From: Gluconobacter albidus | Lineage (GTDB): Bacteria > Pseudomonadota > Alphaproteobacteria > Acetobacterales > Acetobacteraceae | Assembly (NCBI RefSeq): GCF_002723915.1 | Contig: NZ_BEWL01000004.1 | Span: forward strand, 124,001-188,000 | Direction: 5' to 3' | Length of the DNA stretch: 64,000 nt | Shown: piece after piece, positions 8,921 through 19,145 of the stretch | Layout of the letters: every line of letters begins with the position of its first letter | Position numbering within the stretch: position 1 is the first letter of the stretch | The notes under the pieces: generated by a model | What the model saw: the letters and a program-made list of their open reading frames with translations, nothing else | Database searches by the model: none | Told to the model about the DNA's origin: nothing | Program-made: the position numbers and the translations under genes

Positions 8921-9748
8921 ATGACCGAAGCCGCCGCCATCGCCCGCTCCAGCGGTCCGCTCACGCAGGCGCGGCTGGTGGTGGATCTGCAACGCCTCGG
9001 CGTCCTGCCGGGGATGACGCTTCTGGTCCATACGTCCCTGAGCCGGATCGGCTGGGTCAGTGGCGGGGCACGCACCGTAATCGACAGCCTGCTTCAGGCC
9101 GTGGGACCAGACGGTACGATCGTCATGCCCGCGCAGTCCTCGGAACTGAGCGACCCGTCAGGCTGGTGCGATCCCCCCGTCCCGGAAAGCTGGTGGGAGA
9201 CGATCCGCGCCACCATGCCGCCCTATGATCCGCATCTGACGCCGACGCGCGGCATGGGGCAGACCGCCGAAATTTTCCGGACATGGCCCGGCGTGCAGCG
9301 CAGCGCCCATCCACAGGTTTCGTTCACGGCTCTGGGGCCGCTGGCCGGGGATATTCTTGCTCATCAGCCGATGGACGATCCGTTCGGCTCGCACTCCCCG
9401 CTCGCCGCCATGGCGGACGTGAACGCGCAGGTTCTGATGATCGGGACGGGCTGGGACACCTGCACGGCACTGCATCTGGCCGAGCGGCTCGCTGCCCCTG
9501 ACGGACCCAGATTTCAGGATGGAACCTGCATCATGGCAGACGGGGAGCGCCGCTGGATCAGCATCCGCCTCCCCGAGACGCAGACGGAGCGTTTCGAGCC
9601 TTTTGGTGCAAAGCTCGACGGAAACAGCCTGCTCCGCCACGGGCATATCGGTTCGGCGGCCTCACGCCTGTTCCCGCTGGCCCCGGCCATTCACATGGCC
9701 GTGGAGGACTGGAGCAGACCGGAACAGCAATCAGAAAACGATCAGTAA
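8921..9748 (+). CDS. AAC(3)-family N-acetyltransferase
   Basis: This 275-residue protein belongs to the antibiotic N-acetyltransferase family that includes aminoglycoside 3-N-acetyltransferases, which use acetyl-CoA. Typical segments are MTLLVHTSLSRIGWVSGGA near the N-terminus, GPDGTIVMPAQS, HPQVSFTALGPLAGDI, DDPFGSHSPLAAM and TCTALHLAE with the conserved His. As a chromosomal copy placed after queF it is not flanked by mobile elements, so it is more likely an intrinsic acetyltransferase of unknown natural substrate than an acquired resistance gene. The 3' end overlaps the convergent TonB receptor gene by seven bases. Confidence 0.85.
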   Translation: MTEAAAIARSSGPLTQARLVVDLQRLGVLPGMTLLVHTSLSRIGWVSGGARTVIDSLLQAVGPDGTIVMPAQSSELSDPSGWCDPPVPESWWETIRATMPPYDPHLTPTRGMGQTAEIFRTWPGVQRSAHPQVSFTALGPLAGDILAHQPMDDPFGSHSPLAAMADVNAQVLMIGTGWDTCTALHLAERLAAPDGPRFQDGTCIMADGERRWISIRLPETQTERFEPFGAKLDGNSLLRHGHIGSAASRLFPLAPAIHMAVEDWSRPEQQSENDQ

Positions 9749-12096
9749 GACGCGCTGATCTCGCCAAGGAACATACGCCCGGCGGACGGTGTCGCACGGT
9801 TGGAGAACAGGCTCTGGTAGTTCAGGCGGTTCGCCAGATTGTAGCCGTTCATCGACACCTTCCAGTGCTGGTTGAAGCGGTGTGAAATCATGGCGCTGAA
9901 ATCCAGATTTGCCGGGGCCCGAAGCGTATTGGCCGAGTCCAGCCACACATGCTCGCGCCAGGTCAGCCCACCGCCGAACGTCACGTTGTAAGGCTTGCCA
10001 GCGAAAGCATTATAGGCCGACCACAGCGTCGCCTGGTTATGCGGCACATACTGCACGTTCTTTCCGCGGTTGGCTTTCGTGGCGGAATAGGTGGTGCTGC
10101 TGTCATACAGGGCATAGGTGGCGGACACGTTCCAGCCCGGCAGGATCACGCCACCCACCGACAATTCGAGCCCCTGGTTGCGCTGCCGGTCGGACGATCC
10201 CGTGACTTCTCCCGTCACCGGATCAGCATTCAGAGCATTGCCCTTGTCCAGCCGGAACAGTGATGCCGTAACTCCCAGCCGGTCGTGCAGGATGCTGTAC
10301 TTGGCGCCGAGTTCATAAAGCTGCGCCTTTTCCGGGCTGGCGAACGAGTTGGTGCCGGGACGGATGGGCACGGAGCCGTTGGTCACATACATGCCCATCG
10401 GCGTGGTGGAATTGGCCCACGTGAAATAATAGGTCTGATGTGAATCCGGCGTCAGCACCAGGCTGGCATTGGGATTGAACACCCCGGTCACATCATGGAA
10501 ATGCTGGTCCGGGTTCTTTGCGACATTTCCGCCCGTCATGGTGTAGCTCGTCTGCCAGCGATCCCAGCGGAACCCGCCCTTGAGAGACAGCCAGTTCGTG
10601 AACCAGATCTGGTCGAACAGGAAAAGACCCGTATCGAAACCGTAGCCGTTGCTGTGCGACTTTGCGCCCAGAGAACCCAGCGAGACGAGACCGGCCGGGT
10701 TCATGTCCCCCGGCACCAGATCCAGATTTCCGACATGCGAATTCGGATTGACCAGGCTGGCATAAGGCTTGGGCTTCAGATAGGTCGACTGCGACCGGAC
10801 GTCATTGACGCGCTCGATATCAAAGCCTGCGACGACCTGATGCCGCAGGAACCCCGTATGGAAATCTGCAACCATCGAGCCGACGTTCTGCACCGACCAG
10901 CTCGTCTGCTGATACGGCAGCGGCGCCATGTAGGTTCCCGCCCCCGTTCCAGCGCCGGCACCCACCGGCCCCGAGCGCGCCACAAGCGCCTTCGACGGAT
11001 CACCATTGAAATAGTTGTTCACGCAGGTCGTATCGCAGGTCGCCTTGGAGGCCGCGAAAGTCCGGTAATATTCCCCGCCCCGCAGATCGTCATAGAAGGT
11101 GATGTGTTTGTTCAGTTTGAAGCTGAAACGGGCCGTTTCCATGTTGGCGTTCGTTGCGTTCTGGTCATTGTCCGTCCCGTACCAGTTGGTGCGGCGGATG
11201 CCATATTCCGTGATGGGCTGACCGTATTTCGCACCCGGCTTCGTCACAACAGGCACACCGAAATCCGGAACCGAATTTTCCTGCTGGTGCATGTATTGCA
11301 GAACCAGCGTCGTTCTCTTGCCGATGCCGAAAGCCAGTGACGGGGCGATGCCCCAGCGATGGGAATAGAGGTTGTCCCGCCCGACGATATTGTGCTCGTC
11401 GCCCATGCCCGTAACGCGGAAGGCCGTTGAGTCATTGATCTTCTGATTGACGTCCAGCGTCCCGCGATAATAGCTGCCAGACCCCCCGGAAAACTCAGCG
11501 TTGTAATGGTTTTTCAAACCGGGCGTCTTGGTGACCATGTTGATGGCGCCGCCCGTCGTGCCGTTGCCGAACACTTCAGACGACGGCCCCTTGATGACCG
11601 AAACGGTCTCGAAATTGAACGCATCGCGCGAATAGACGCCGAAATCCCGCAGACCATCTTCGTAGATGTCATTCTGGGCCTGAAAACCGCGGATCAGGAA
11701 CTGATCGCCGTTCATGCCGCCCGCGCCCTCGCCGATGGACGTCGTCACACCCGGAACATTCCGCAGGGCCTCATCGAGGGATTTCACATTCTGCTGCTGC
11801 ATCAGGGCCTGTGGCACTACGTTGATGTTCTGCGGCGTATGCATCACGTCCTGCGGCATCCGCGACAGGCCGGTGGAGTCATGCATGGTGTTGAAGCCAT
11901 GTCCCTGCACCGTCAGATATTCCGCATCGGCACCTTCAAGGCTCTGCGTCGTGTTCAGGGATTTTGCCGCAGAAGGCGCTTTGGGGTCCGGTTTTTCATC
12001 CTTTTTGACGGGATCCGCCGCATAGCCCTGTGAAGACATCAGCAGCGTTCCCGCAACTGATAGCGAAGTGATGTGCGCACGCAGCGAACCGGTCAT
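9742..12096 (-). CDS. TonB-dependent siderophore receptor
   Basis: This 784-residue outer-membrane receptor would import a ferric siderophore using TonB-ExbBD energy. A signal peptide (MTGSLRAHITSLSVAGTLLM, ending near GYA) precedes a plug domain with MPQDVMHTPQNINVVPQAL, MNGDQFLIRGFQAQNDIYED and VIKGPSSEVFGNGTTGGAIN. The long barrel ends with FLGEISASY, whose terminal aromatic residue suits the BAM machinery. The ATG at 12096 follows AAGAGG; an open extension to 12144 lacks a ribosome site. A Fur-box-like sequence lies about 55-70 bases upstream, so iron repression is likely. The substrate is not readable. Confidence 0.92.
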   Translation of the reverse strand: MTGSLRAHITSLSVAGTLLMSSQGYAADPVKKDEKPDPKAPSAAKSLNTTQSLEGADAEYLTVQGHGFNTMHDSTGLSRMPQDVMHTPQNINVVPQALMQQQNVKSLDEALRNVPGVTTSIGEGAGGMNGDQFLIRGFQAQNDIYEDGLRDFGVYSRDAFNFETVSVIKGPSSEVFGNGTTGGAINMVTKTPGLKNHYNAEFSGGSGSYYRGTLDVNQKINDSTAFRVTGMGDEHNIVGRDNLYSHRWGIAPSLAFGIGKRTTLVLQYMHQQENSVPDFGVPVVTKPGAKYGQPITEYGIRRTNWYGTDNDQNATNANMETARFSFKLNKHITFYDDLRGGEYYRTFAASKATCDTTCVNNYFNGDPSKALVARSGPVGAGAGTGAGTYMAPLPYQQTSWSVQNVGSMVADFHTGFLRHQVVAGFDIERVNDVRSQSTYLKPKPYASLVNPNSHVGNLDLVPGDMNPAGLVSLGSLGAKSHSNGYGFDTGLFLFDQIWFTNWLSLKGGFRWDRWQTSYTMTGGNVAKNPDQHFHDVTGVFNPNASLVLTPDSHQTYYFTWANSTTPMGMYVTNGSVPIRPGTNSFASPEKAQLYELGAKYSILHDRLGVTASLFRLDKGNALNADPVTGEVTGSSDRQRNQGLELSVGGVILPGWNVSATYALYDSSTTYSATKANRGKNVQYVPHNQATLWSAYNAFAGKPYNVTFGGGLTWREHVWLDSANTLRAPANLDFSAMISHRFNQHWKVSMNGYNLANRLNYQSLFSNRATPSAGRMFLGEISASY

Positions 12097-12150
12097 CGAG
12101 GGCCTCTTGGTTACGGAGATGTCTGTTTGTGTTACAGAGGCCAATATTAG

Positions 12151-12168
12151 AAATAAGAATCATTCGCA
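12151..12168. promoter_or_regulatory. Candidate Fur box upstream of TonB receptor
   Basis: AATAAGAATCATTCGCAA resembles the Fur consensus; read on the minus strand it is TTGCGAATGATTCTTATT, the common GCAAATGATTCTCATT type. It lies in the 211-base gap between the receptor start and the flavin reductase stop, which otherwise holds only a GC-rich inverted repeat near 12243-12278 that could terminate the flavin reductase transcript. Confidence 0.65.
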
Positions 12169-12307
12169 ACAAATTTCTGAAGGAATGCCTTTCCTTTCGC
12201 CAGAAAAACGCTTTGCCGGATCAGAAACTGCCCAAAACACATCAGGCTCCCCGCCCCAGACACAAAGGGTGGAGAGCCTGTCCGGTCTCGTCAGAATTGC
12301 GCAGGCT

Positions 12308-12784
12308 TCAGAGCGTGATACCGAGCTGTCCCTGGAAATACAGCAAAGGCGCACGGTTTTCGTCGAGCTCAAGCGAGACAGGACGCGCCATGAAAAGCGC
12401 ATGCGTGCCACCCTGGAACGTTTCGACCAGTTCGCAGTGCATCTTCACCAGCGAATCCCGGACAAACGCCGTGCCATCCGCCGAACGCTCGATTACGTCG
12501 GAGCCGAACTTGTCTCCCGTCCGGCTGGCGAACAGCATCGCCACGTCCTTGTGGTCATTGCCCAGAATGCTGAGGCCGAACGCCCCTGCTTCCGCAATCG
12601 CGCGATAGGTTGCGCTGGCACGGTTGAGACAGATCAGCAGCAGAAGCGGATCAAGGGACACGGAGGTCAAAGCGCTGATGGTCGCGCCCTGCTCGCCTTC
12701 GCTGCCTTTGGCCGTCACCACAGCCACACCCGTGGCGAAATGGGACATGGCCTTGCGGAAATCGGTGTCGTTCGGAGTCGTCAT
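12308..12784 (-). CDS. Flavin reductase family protein (FMN/FAD, NAD(P)H)
   Basis: This 158-residue protein has the flavin reductase-like split-barrel domain of the HpaC/RutF type, which reduces free FMN or FAD with NAD(P)H for a partner monooxygenase. Visible hallmarks are FRKAMSHFATGVAVVTA near the N-terminus, SALTSVSLDPLLLLICLNR and GAFGLSILGNDHKDVAMLFA. No monooxygenase is adjacent. It lies between an outer-membrane protein gene and a siderophore receptor gene on the same strand, so a role in reductive iron release is possible but only inferred. The 61-base gap to the upstream gene allows cotranscription. Confidence 0.85.
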   Translation of the reverse strand: MTTPNDTDFRKAMSHFATGVAVVTAKGSEGEQGATISALTSVSLDPLLLLICLNRASATYRAIAEAGAFGLSILGNDHKDVAMLFASRTGDKFGSDVIERSADGTAFVRDSLVKMHCELVETFQGGTHALFMARPVSLELDENRAPLLYFQGQLGITL

Positions 12785-12845
12785 GCAGACTCCTTGCCAT
12801 AATCCGATCGCCAGCGCACCTCCCCCTGCCCGGACGCATGACTTC

Positions 12846-14084
12846 TCAGAACCCGAGCGTCATATCCGCCCCGAACAGGATGCGGCCCATATGATGCTGG
12901 TCATCGAACGGACGCGTGCCGTTGAGGGAACGGTCGAATCGCAGTTCCGGCCGGAACTGGAGCAGCTTGACGTGATGCCCCACGTCCGGCCGCCAGACAG
13001 TGTTGAGCGTCAGCGCGCCATAGGTCGTGGCGGGAGCCGACACAGAGCGTGTCGGATTACCAAGCAGAGCCTGTGCATAGCCTTCGTTCTGCGCAAAGCT
13101 GGCCACGAAACTGCCCGTATTGTCCCGATACAGCTCGGCCCGCGCATTAACGGTCAGGTTCGGATGGATGTGCCACCCACCCCAGACAACCGCGCTCCAT
13201 GTATCGGCGCGCAGCCCTTCGTCATGAAGCTGGTTCACCTCGACGGTGGCGCTCCATTTTTTCGAGAATGTCCACGTCCCGTTCAGATCGTTCCAGTACC
13301 GCATGGCCCCGTTGGCCCTCGGTCCCAGAGCGCGCACGGCGTCTTCCGGCCCAACCCGCAGCAGATAGGTGAAGGACAGATGCCCGTCCGCCAGATCATT
13401 GCCCGTCACGCCGAGATACCCGGCAGGCCGGTCATTGTTATCCCCCCGCCCGAAGGAGGTCTGGTTGCCGGTATCCGCGCCGAACTGAAGATCAAAATGC
13501 TCGTCCAGATGAAGCTGGAACATGCCCCCCACATGCTCGAAGGGCGTGGAATATTCGGTCGTATAAGCCAGCGTATAGAACGCCCGCGTCGAGGGATCGA
13601 GCGTCTCCACGCCCATGGGCGACGTCAGAATACCGATCTGCCCGTCCAGTCCCCGGCTCGTAAACCAGGGCATGTGCAGCGCGACATTGGCAAAGACCGG
13701 CATGGCCTGATAACGGCCATTGATCCAGCGGTCAGACACGCCTGCGATCGTGTAACTTCGCGCGTCAGAGCCATAGAGCATCCGCAGGTTCATCCCCAGC
13801 CCGTACCCGTCCCCGATCGGATCAACAGGTTTGGTGAATGTGAAAGTCAGCTGGTTCAGCGTCGCCTGATCGGCATAAGGCGAGAGAAGCTGGCCGAAAT
13901 TGAGATTGCTGGCGGGATGGCTCGAACTGCCCATGACGCCGCCTTCGATCTGCGCGCCGAAGGACACATCCGAAAACCACTGATCCGTCCACGCCTTGTC
14001 CTGGGTGGCCGCAGCACGCGCCTGCGTGCTCCCCAGTAGAACCGCAAAAACCACTCTCACACCCAGGCCGAAACGCTGCCTCAT
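12846..14084 (-). CDS. Outer-membrane beta-barrel protein
   Basis: The 412-residue product starts with a signal peptide (MRQRFGLGVRVVFAVLLGST, ending at ARA) and continues with alternating amphipathic strands rich in aromatic and Gly/Asn residues. It ends in GRILFGADMTLGF, a C-terminal Phe typical of outer-membrane barrels. Segments such as MPWFTSRGLDGQIGILTSPM and WNDLNGTWTFSKKWSATVEV fit the BBP2/OmpL-like porin group common in acetic acid bacteria, often with a putative sugar or organic-acid channel role; that role is not shown here. The ATG at 14084 follows GGAAGGTGG and is preferred over an extension to 14123. Confidence 0.75.
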   Translation of the reverse strand: MRQRFGLGVRVVFAVLLGSTQARAAATQDKAWTDQWFSDVSFGAQIEGGVMGSSSHPASNLNFGQLLSPYADQATLNQLTFTFTKPVDPIGDGYGLGMNLRMLYGSDARSYTIAGVSDRWINGRYQAMPVFANVALHMPWFTSRGLDGQIGILTSPMGVETLDPSTRAFYTLAYTTEYSTPFEHVGGMFQLHLDEHFDLQFGADTGNQTSFGRGDNNDRPAGYLGVTGNDLADGHLSFTYLLRVGPEDAVRALGPRANGAMRYWNDLNGTWTFSKKWSATVEVNQLHDEGLRADTWSAVVWGGWHIHPNLTVNARAELYRDNTGSFVASFAQNEGYAQALLGNPTRSVSAPATTYGALTLNTVWRPDVGHHVKLLQFRPELRFDRSLNGTRPFDDQHHMGRILFGADMTLGF

Positions 14085-14165
14085 GCCATCCACCTTCCGG
14101 TTGCATGAGGCAGCCCATAGCACAGGCCCGGTTTTTTACTTAATGTTGCTAAAGAGGAATATTTC

Positions 14166-15005
14166 TCAGAATTTGGCCGTTTTCGGGTCTGCCCCCATCC
14201 GGCCATCCGCACGATCCATCCCCCCGATGGCCTGCATGTCGTCCGCATCCAGCACGAAGCCAAACACATCCAGATTTTCCGCCAGACGCTTTGGATTGAC
14301 GGACTTGGGAATCACGATCAGTCCGTTCTGAAGATGCCAGCGGATCACGACCTGAGCCGGAGTGCGGTCGTGCTTTTCAGCGATCTTCCCGATCCGCTCA
14401 TCGCTCAGCACACGTCCCTTGCCCAGCGGACGCCAGGCCTCGGTGCGGATGTTATGCTTTTCGTGGAATTCCCGCAGGGCGCGCTGCTGGAAATCGGGAT
14501 GCAATTCGATCTGGTTGACGACCGGCACCTCACCCGTCGCATCCATGATCCGCTCCAGATGCTCCGGTTCGAAATTGGATACACCAATGGACTTCACGCG
14601 GCCGGATTTTTTCAGCTCGACCAGGGCTTTCCACGTCTCGACATACTGCCCCTGATCCGGCATCGGCCAGTGGATCAGATACAGGTCCAGCACCGGACGA
14701 CGCAGCAGACGCGCGCTCTCCTCATAGGCACGCAGCGTATTGTCGTAACCCTGCTCATCATTCCACACCTTGGTCGTGAGGAAGATTTCCGGATGGTCTT
14801 CCAGACCTTCGCCGACCCCGGCTTCATTCTTGTAAAGCCGCGCCGTATCAACGGAGCGATACCCGAGTTTTACAGCTTCCCGAACAATATCAGCGGTCTC
14901 GTCCGGAGGCGTCTGCCAGACGCCCAGACCGATCTGCGGCATGGTGTTGCCATCATGAAAGGAAATAACCGTCTGGGCGTCGGCGGATGGAACCTGTGAC
15001 GACAT
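14166..15005 (-). CDS. Aldo/keto reductase, 2,5-diketo-D-gluconate reductase type
   Basis: This 279-residue cytoplasmic NADPH-dependent reductase of the AKR superfamily has the full catalytic tetrad: Asp and Tyr in SVDTARLYKNEAGVGEG, Lys in FLTTKVWNDEQG and His in LDLYLIHWPMP. The cofactor-binding end is IVIPKSVNPKRLAENLDVF. It groups by sequence with AKR5-type diketogluconate reductases; in acetic acid bacteria such enzymes reduce ketogluconates or small alpha-carbonyls. The gene is a short distance upstream of the barrel protein gene on the same strand and follows the sensor kinase gene convergently placed in order, but function does not obviously link them. Confidence 0.92.
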   Translation of the reverse strand: MSSQVPSADAQTVISFHDGNTMPQIGLGVWQTPPDETADIVREAVKLGYRSVDTARLYKNEAGVGEGLEDHPEIFLTTKVWNDEQGYDNTLRAYEESARLLRRPVLDLYLIHWPMPDQGQYVETWKALVELKKSGRVKSIGVSNFEPEHLERIMDATGEVPVVNQIELHPDFQQRALREFHEKHNIRTEAWRPLGKGRVLSDERIGKIAEKHDRTPAQVVIRWHLQNGLIVIPKSVNPKRLAENLDVFGFVLDADDMQAIGGMDRADGRMGADPKTAKF

Positions 15006-15087
15006 GTCTGCCTCCTTGCAGGACTTGAAGAAAAAATCATCAGCGCGTGGGGTGCTGGCTTTTCAACGCAGGCTCCGGACGGACGGT

Positions 15088-18000
15088 TCAGTCTCCGTTG
15101 AGCAGAAGGGCCAGCTTGCGGTTGAATGTCTCGACCGTGAAGGGCTTGACCAGAAGCGCACATCCGGGTGCAAGAGCCTGATTTCCCAGAATGTTCTGCT
15201 CGGCATACCCTGTGATGAACAGCACTTTGAGCGATGGCCAGCGCGTCAGCATCTGCTCGCCCAGTTCGCGCCCGTTCATGCCGCCGGGCATCCCGATATC
15301 GCTGATGAGAAGCGAAGGCGGCGCGCCCTCCGCCACGAGTGCCTTCGCTGACGGGCCGTCGCAGGCGCCCTGAACGATGCCCCCCAGATCCGCCACCATA
15401 TCCGTCACGATCATCCGCACTGCCTCCTCGTCATCCACAACGAGAACGCGAAGCCCCTCCAGAAGACGGGGCTGCGGCGCCGACGGCAACGGAGGCGGCT
15501 CGGGGCGCAGGGTCTCCCGTCCTTCATAGCGCGGCAGCCAGAGCGATACGGCGGTCCCGTGTCCCGGAGCAGAACGGATTTCCACCTTCCCACCCGACTG
15601 CTGGGTAAAGCCGTAAATCATGCTCAGTCCCAGCCCGGTTCCCGCGCCCTGCGGCTTGGTCGTGAAAAACGGATCAAAGGCCCGCTGCACAATTTCGGGG
15701 GGCATGCCACAGCCTTCGTCCTGCACCGTCAGGACCACATAATCGCCCGGCGGGATCGCCGTTTCAACGGAACCCGCATCCCCCAGAATCCAGTTGGCAC
15801 TCTTCAGCAGCAGCGTGCTCCCCTGATCATGCATGGCGTCACGGGCATTGATGCACAGATTGAGGATCGCGTTTTCGAGCTGATTGGCGTCCACCCGCGT
15901 CCGCCACAGATCCGGCTGGAGATCCAGAACAAGGTCTATGCCTGGTCCGACCGTCCCGCGCAGCAGGCTCTCGAGCCCCCGCACCAGCACGTTCATGTCC
16001 GTGGGGCTCGGATCGAGGGTCTGTCGCCGCGAGAAGGCCAGCAGACGGTGCGTCAGCGAAGCCGCCCGACGGACCGCCTCCTGCGAGGCCGTGATGTACC
16101 GCCCCAGACCCTCCGTCCGCCCCTGCGCGATCCGCAGCCCCAGAAGTTCCAGCCCTCCGCCAATCCCGGCCAGCAGATTGTTGAAATCATGCGCCAGACC
16201 GCCCGTCAGCTGGCCGACCGCCTCCATCTTCTGGGCCTGACGGAGCTGTTCCTCAAGTTCGTTGCGTCTGGTCAGATCGCGTCCGATTGCATAGATCGCA
16301 TCACCTTCGTCGTTGCAGCTCCAGTTATAGGTCCGCCAGGTCCCGTCATGCCGCCGCATCCGCACATCCAGCCCCGCTGCCGGCCAGGGCGTGCCCTCCA
16401 TAAGGCGTGCGAACGTGTCCCGGACGGTCCGCTTGTCATCAGGATGACACAGCGCATCCAGCCGTAGCCCGGCCAGTTCGTCCATCCTGTAGCCCTGCAT
16501 TTCTTCCCAGCTCGGGCTGACCGCGACGTAATAGCCGTGGCGGTCGATGATGACGAACAGGTCCTTTGCAATATTCCACAGCCGGTCGCGCTCGCGGGTC
16601 CGTTGCAGGATCCGCTCTTCAAGCATGACATTGAGGTCCCGGATCTGCTGCTGGGTCCGGGCCTGACGCATGGACGCATGGGTGCGGTCCGCCACCGCAC
16701 GCGTGAAGACGATTTCCTCATCCGTCCAGACATGCGGCACGTCATGACAGACGAACATCAACCCCACAAAGCGCCCGAACTTGAAAATCGGAATGGCAAG
16801 AAACGCCACGATCCCCTCGGCCGTATACCGCGCCCCGGACCCCGCCGTCAGGGTATCCGTATGGACATCGGTAATGGCAACCGGCTCACCCCGCCCCAGA
16901 GGTGACCGGAATTCCCCGTAATCGGCAAACATCCGTACACCCACAAGCGGGCGTCCCGCTTCGGCAATGCCGCCGACGGTCATACCGGTTCCGTCGTCAT
17001 TGACCATCCCGTAACCCGCGCCGCTGGCATTCAGCTCCCGGCAGATGATCCGGGCCGCGACTTCTTCCATCATACTGGTATCGTCGAGGGCGCGGAGCTG
17101 GTCCCCGAGTTCGACAAGCGCAGCCTGCCGCAAAGCCTGCCGCTTGCTCCGGTCGATATCGAAAACAATCCCGGGAAAGCGGGCCACACGCCCCTCATCC
17201 CCCAGATCGCAGCGCCCGTTCCCCTCGAACCAGCGCTGCCCTTCCGGCGTCTCCGCCCGGAACTCGAAACGGCATTTTCCGCCGCGCCGCGTCGCCGCCG
17301 TGACAGCCTGCACCACCGCGAACCTGTCCCGCGAGTCCACGGCGTCGTAAATGATGTTGGGCATGACGCCTTCACGCAGACAGGCCGGGTCCAGTCCCAG
17401 CGTCAGAGCCAGCCTGGCATCGCCCATCATCCGCGACGTACTGTCGTCCCACATCCATGTCCCGGCAATCGCGCCCGCATCGAGCGCAAGCTGGAGCCGC
17501 TCGGCAGACTGGTTGGCATCCGTCAGGTCGCGCCCGATCGCCAGCAGGCGCTGCACATCCCCGTCCTCACCGAGCACGGGCGTGACCACCACGTCCCAGA
17601 AACGGCGCGCGCCTTTCATGGTCATGGCATAACCCTGAAACCGCGCCGTCTCGCCTTCAAGGGCGCTCTGCACCGCCAGAGCCGCCCGCCGTCGCGGCTG
17701 CCCGCGCCACAGATCCACCCAGGGCAAGCCGTGCATGATGATCGGGCTGTCCATTTCCATGGAGCGGACGCCCCCTTCGTTGACGAAGCGGATACAGCCG
17801 TCACAGTCGAGAATATGGATGCAGTCCGGCAGGCTCGACAGCAGCAGCCGTGTAAAGGATTCGCTGGATCTCAGGGCTTCTGCCGTCAGCGACGCGGAAG
17901 AGACATCCATCGCGAGCCCGACACTCCGGCGCCCGTCAGGGCGGCTCTCGTCTTCCCGCCAGCCACGCAGCAGCACATGCCGGAGCATGGGGGTGTCCTG

Positions 18001-18741
18001 CGGGGCGTGCTCCGCCGCAGACGGATGCGCAGACTGGTACGAAAAGCGTGAGGGCACCAGAATCCGGAAACGAAGCTCGTACCCCCCCTCGTCCCGCAGT
18101 TCGTCCTCAATGCTGTCATCATAGATGAACCGGTCATCCGGATGCAGAAACTCCAGCAGTTCGTCGATGGGCACACCCACCGCCAGCCGCTCGGGCGCCA
18201 ACCCCCACAGCCCGGCGAACCGGGCATCTCCCGTCACCATTCGCATCGCAAAATCGCAGCGATAGAACGCGACATCCGCCGTATCCGCCACACGCTGCAT
18301 CCGGAGCTGCATCCGCTCCACAGTCGCATGTTCAAGGGTAGCGTGTTCCTCTGGTGTCGGAGGAGCCGCATGTTCGCGCAGCAGGTCGTCCACCTGCAAC
18401 GCACACAAGGCCCGGACATGCTCCAGCGCCGGAGCATTCTGCCGTACACACAGCCAGACCTCCACGGCACCGGACCGCACGGACAGCAGACATACCGTAC
18501 ACACACCAAGGGACTGACCATCCATAAGACAGGCCGCGCCCTCGGCGGCAATCGCACTCCCTCCCCCACCCAGCACGCGCACACCCTGCGTGTCCCGAAC
18601 CAGAAGGGCAGCCTCCCCCCCACCTTCCGCCGCGGCAAGAGCCAGAAGATGAACGCACAGAATGGAGGCACGACCGCCGGAGGGAGAAGGATGCAGCATC
18701 TGTGCTTCCGTTTCCCTGTCCGTCTCCTGCACGAGATCCAT
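15088..18741 (-). CDS. Hybrid sensor histidine kinase (PAS-PAS-PAS-GAF-PAS-HisKA-HATPase-REC)
   Basis: The protein has 1217 residues and no membrane segments or signal peptide, so it is a soluble cytoplasmic sensor. I read an unassigned N-terminal part (1-140), PAS-like domains near 145-285, 292-408 and 412-535, a GAF domain near 548-695 and another PAS near 715-828. The dimerisation/phosphoacceptor helix has His851 in [15 protein letters not shown]. The N box is [15 protein letters not shown] and the G boxes include [13 protein letters not shown] and [12 protein letters not shown]. The C-terminal receiver has Asp1148 in [11 protein letters not shown]. No LOV cysteine motif is seen. No separate response regulator or output gene is adjacent, so the phosphorelay partner is elsewhere. 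Confidence 0.92.
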   Translation of the reverse strand: MDLVQETDRETEAQMLHPSPSGGRASILCVHLLALAAAEGGGEAALLVRDTQGVRVLGGGGSAIAAEGAACLMDGQSLGVCTVCLLSVRSGAVEVWLCVRQNAPALEHVRALCALQVDDLLREHAAPPTPEEHATLEHATVERMQLRMQRVADTADVAFYRCDFAMRMVTGDARFAGLWGLAPERLAVGVPIDELLEFLHPDDRFIYDDSIEDELRDEGGYELRFRILVPSRFSYQSAHPSAAEHAPQDTPMLRHVLLRGWREDESRPDGRRSVGLAMDVSSASLTAEALRSSESFTRLLLSSLPDCIHILDCDGCIRFVNEGGVRSMEMDSPIIMHGLPWVDLWRGQPRRRAALAVQSALEGETARFQGYAMTMKGARRFWDVVVTPVLGEDGDVQRLLAIGRDLTDANQSAERLQLALDAGAIAGTWMWDDSTSRMMGDARLALTLGLDPACLREGVMPNIIYDAVDSRDRFAVVQAVTAATRRGGKCRFEFRAETPEGQRWFEGNGRCDLGDEGRVARFPGIVFDIDRSKRQALRQAALVELGDQLRALDDTSMMEEVAARIICRELNASGAGYGMVNDDGTGMTVGGIAEAGRPLVGVRMFADYGEFRSPLGRGEPVAITDVHTDTLTAGSGARYTAEGIVAFLAIPIFKFGRFVGLMFVCHDVPHVWTDEEIVFTRAVADRTHASMRQARTQQQIRDLNVMLEERILQRTRERDRLWNIAKDLFVIIDRHGYYVAVSPSWEEMQGYRMDELAGLRLDALCHPDDKRTVRDTFARLMEGTPWPAAGLDVRMRRHDGTWRTYNWSCNDEGDAIYAIGRDLTRRNELEEQLRQAQKMEAVGQLTGGLAHDFNNLLAGIGGGLELLGLRIAQGRTEGLGRYITASQEAVRRAASLTHRLLAFSRRQTLDPSPTDMNVLVRGLESLLRGTVGPGIDLVLDLQPDLWRTRVDANQLENAILNLCINARDAMHDQGSTLLLKSANWILGDAGSVETAIPPGDYVVLTVQDEGCGMPPEIVQRAFDPFFTTKPQGAGTGLGLSMIYGFTQQSGGKVEIRSAPGHGTAVSLWLPRYEGRETLRPEPPPLPSAPQPRLLEGLRVLVVDDEEAVRMIVTDMVADLGGIVQGACDGPSAKALVAEGAPPSLLISDIGMPGGMNGRELGEQMLTRWPSLKVLFITGYAEQNILGNQALAPGCALLVKPFTVETFNRKLALLLNGD

Positions 18742-19145
18742 CAGCCCTCTCCCTCAGCCCTGCCCGTCCGGACACGTCTCCTGCCGGAACTGTATCACGC
18801 CATAACAGATCCGCCATTTCCCGTATCCTGTCACGCCTCATCTCGGGCATCGGGCAGGAGGCAGAACAGCCGGTCCGATGCTGCAGCGCGGGGCTTGCCG
18901 AAAAACACGGGACGGGAGAAAACTGTGGCGCAACTGCACCAGCAGAGAAAATCCGGAAAATTATCACATATGATTTTGAATATTTTCCCAATTCCATGTT
19001 ATAGTTTAGGGCTAAAGATGGCGAATCATAGTGCCTGTCACAGAATAGCCCTCTCCCTCACCTCCCGGTACAGGCTGGCCTGATCCGGTTTTTTTCTGCT
19101 TTTTCCTGACAGGCCTGCCCTGCGGGTCGCCGGAGTTTCCCCGTC
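18742..19145. other. Intergenic region with candidate promoter of the sugar porter
   Basis: This 404-base gap between divergent genes holds no convincing gene. The part near 18955-19020 is markedly AT-rich. A sigma-70-like promoter can be proposed on the plus strand: TTGAAT at 18976-18981, an 18-base spacer and TATAGT at 19000-19005, which would serve the sugar porter. No operator dyad is evident. Confidence 0.5.

Noticed and set aside
18702-19004. A 100-codon plus-strand frame in the gap before the sugar porter
   Set aside because: It overlaps the kinase start, is Ser/Pro/Arg-rich and ends in the AT-rich promoter region; no ribosome site.
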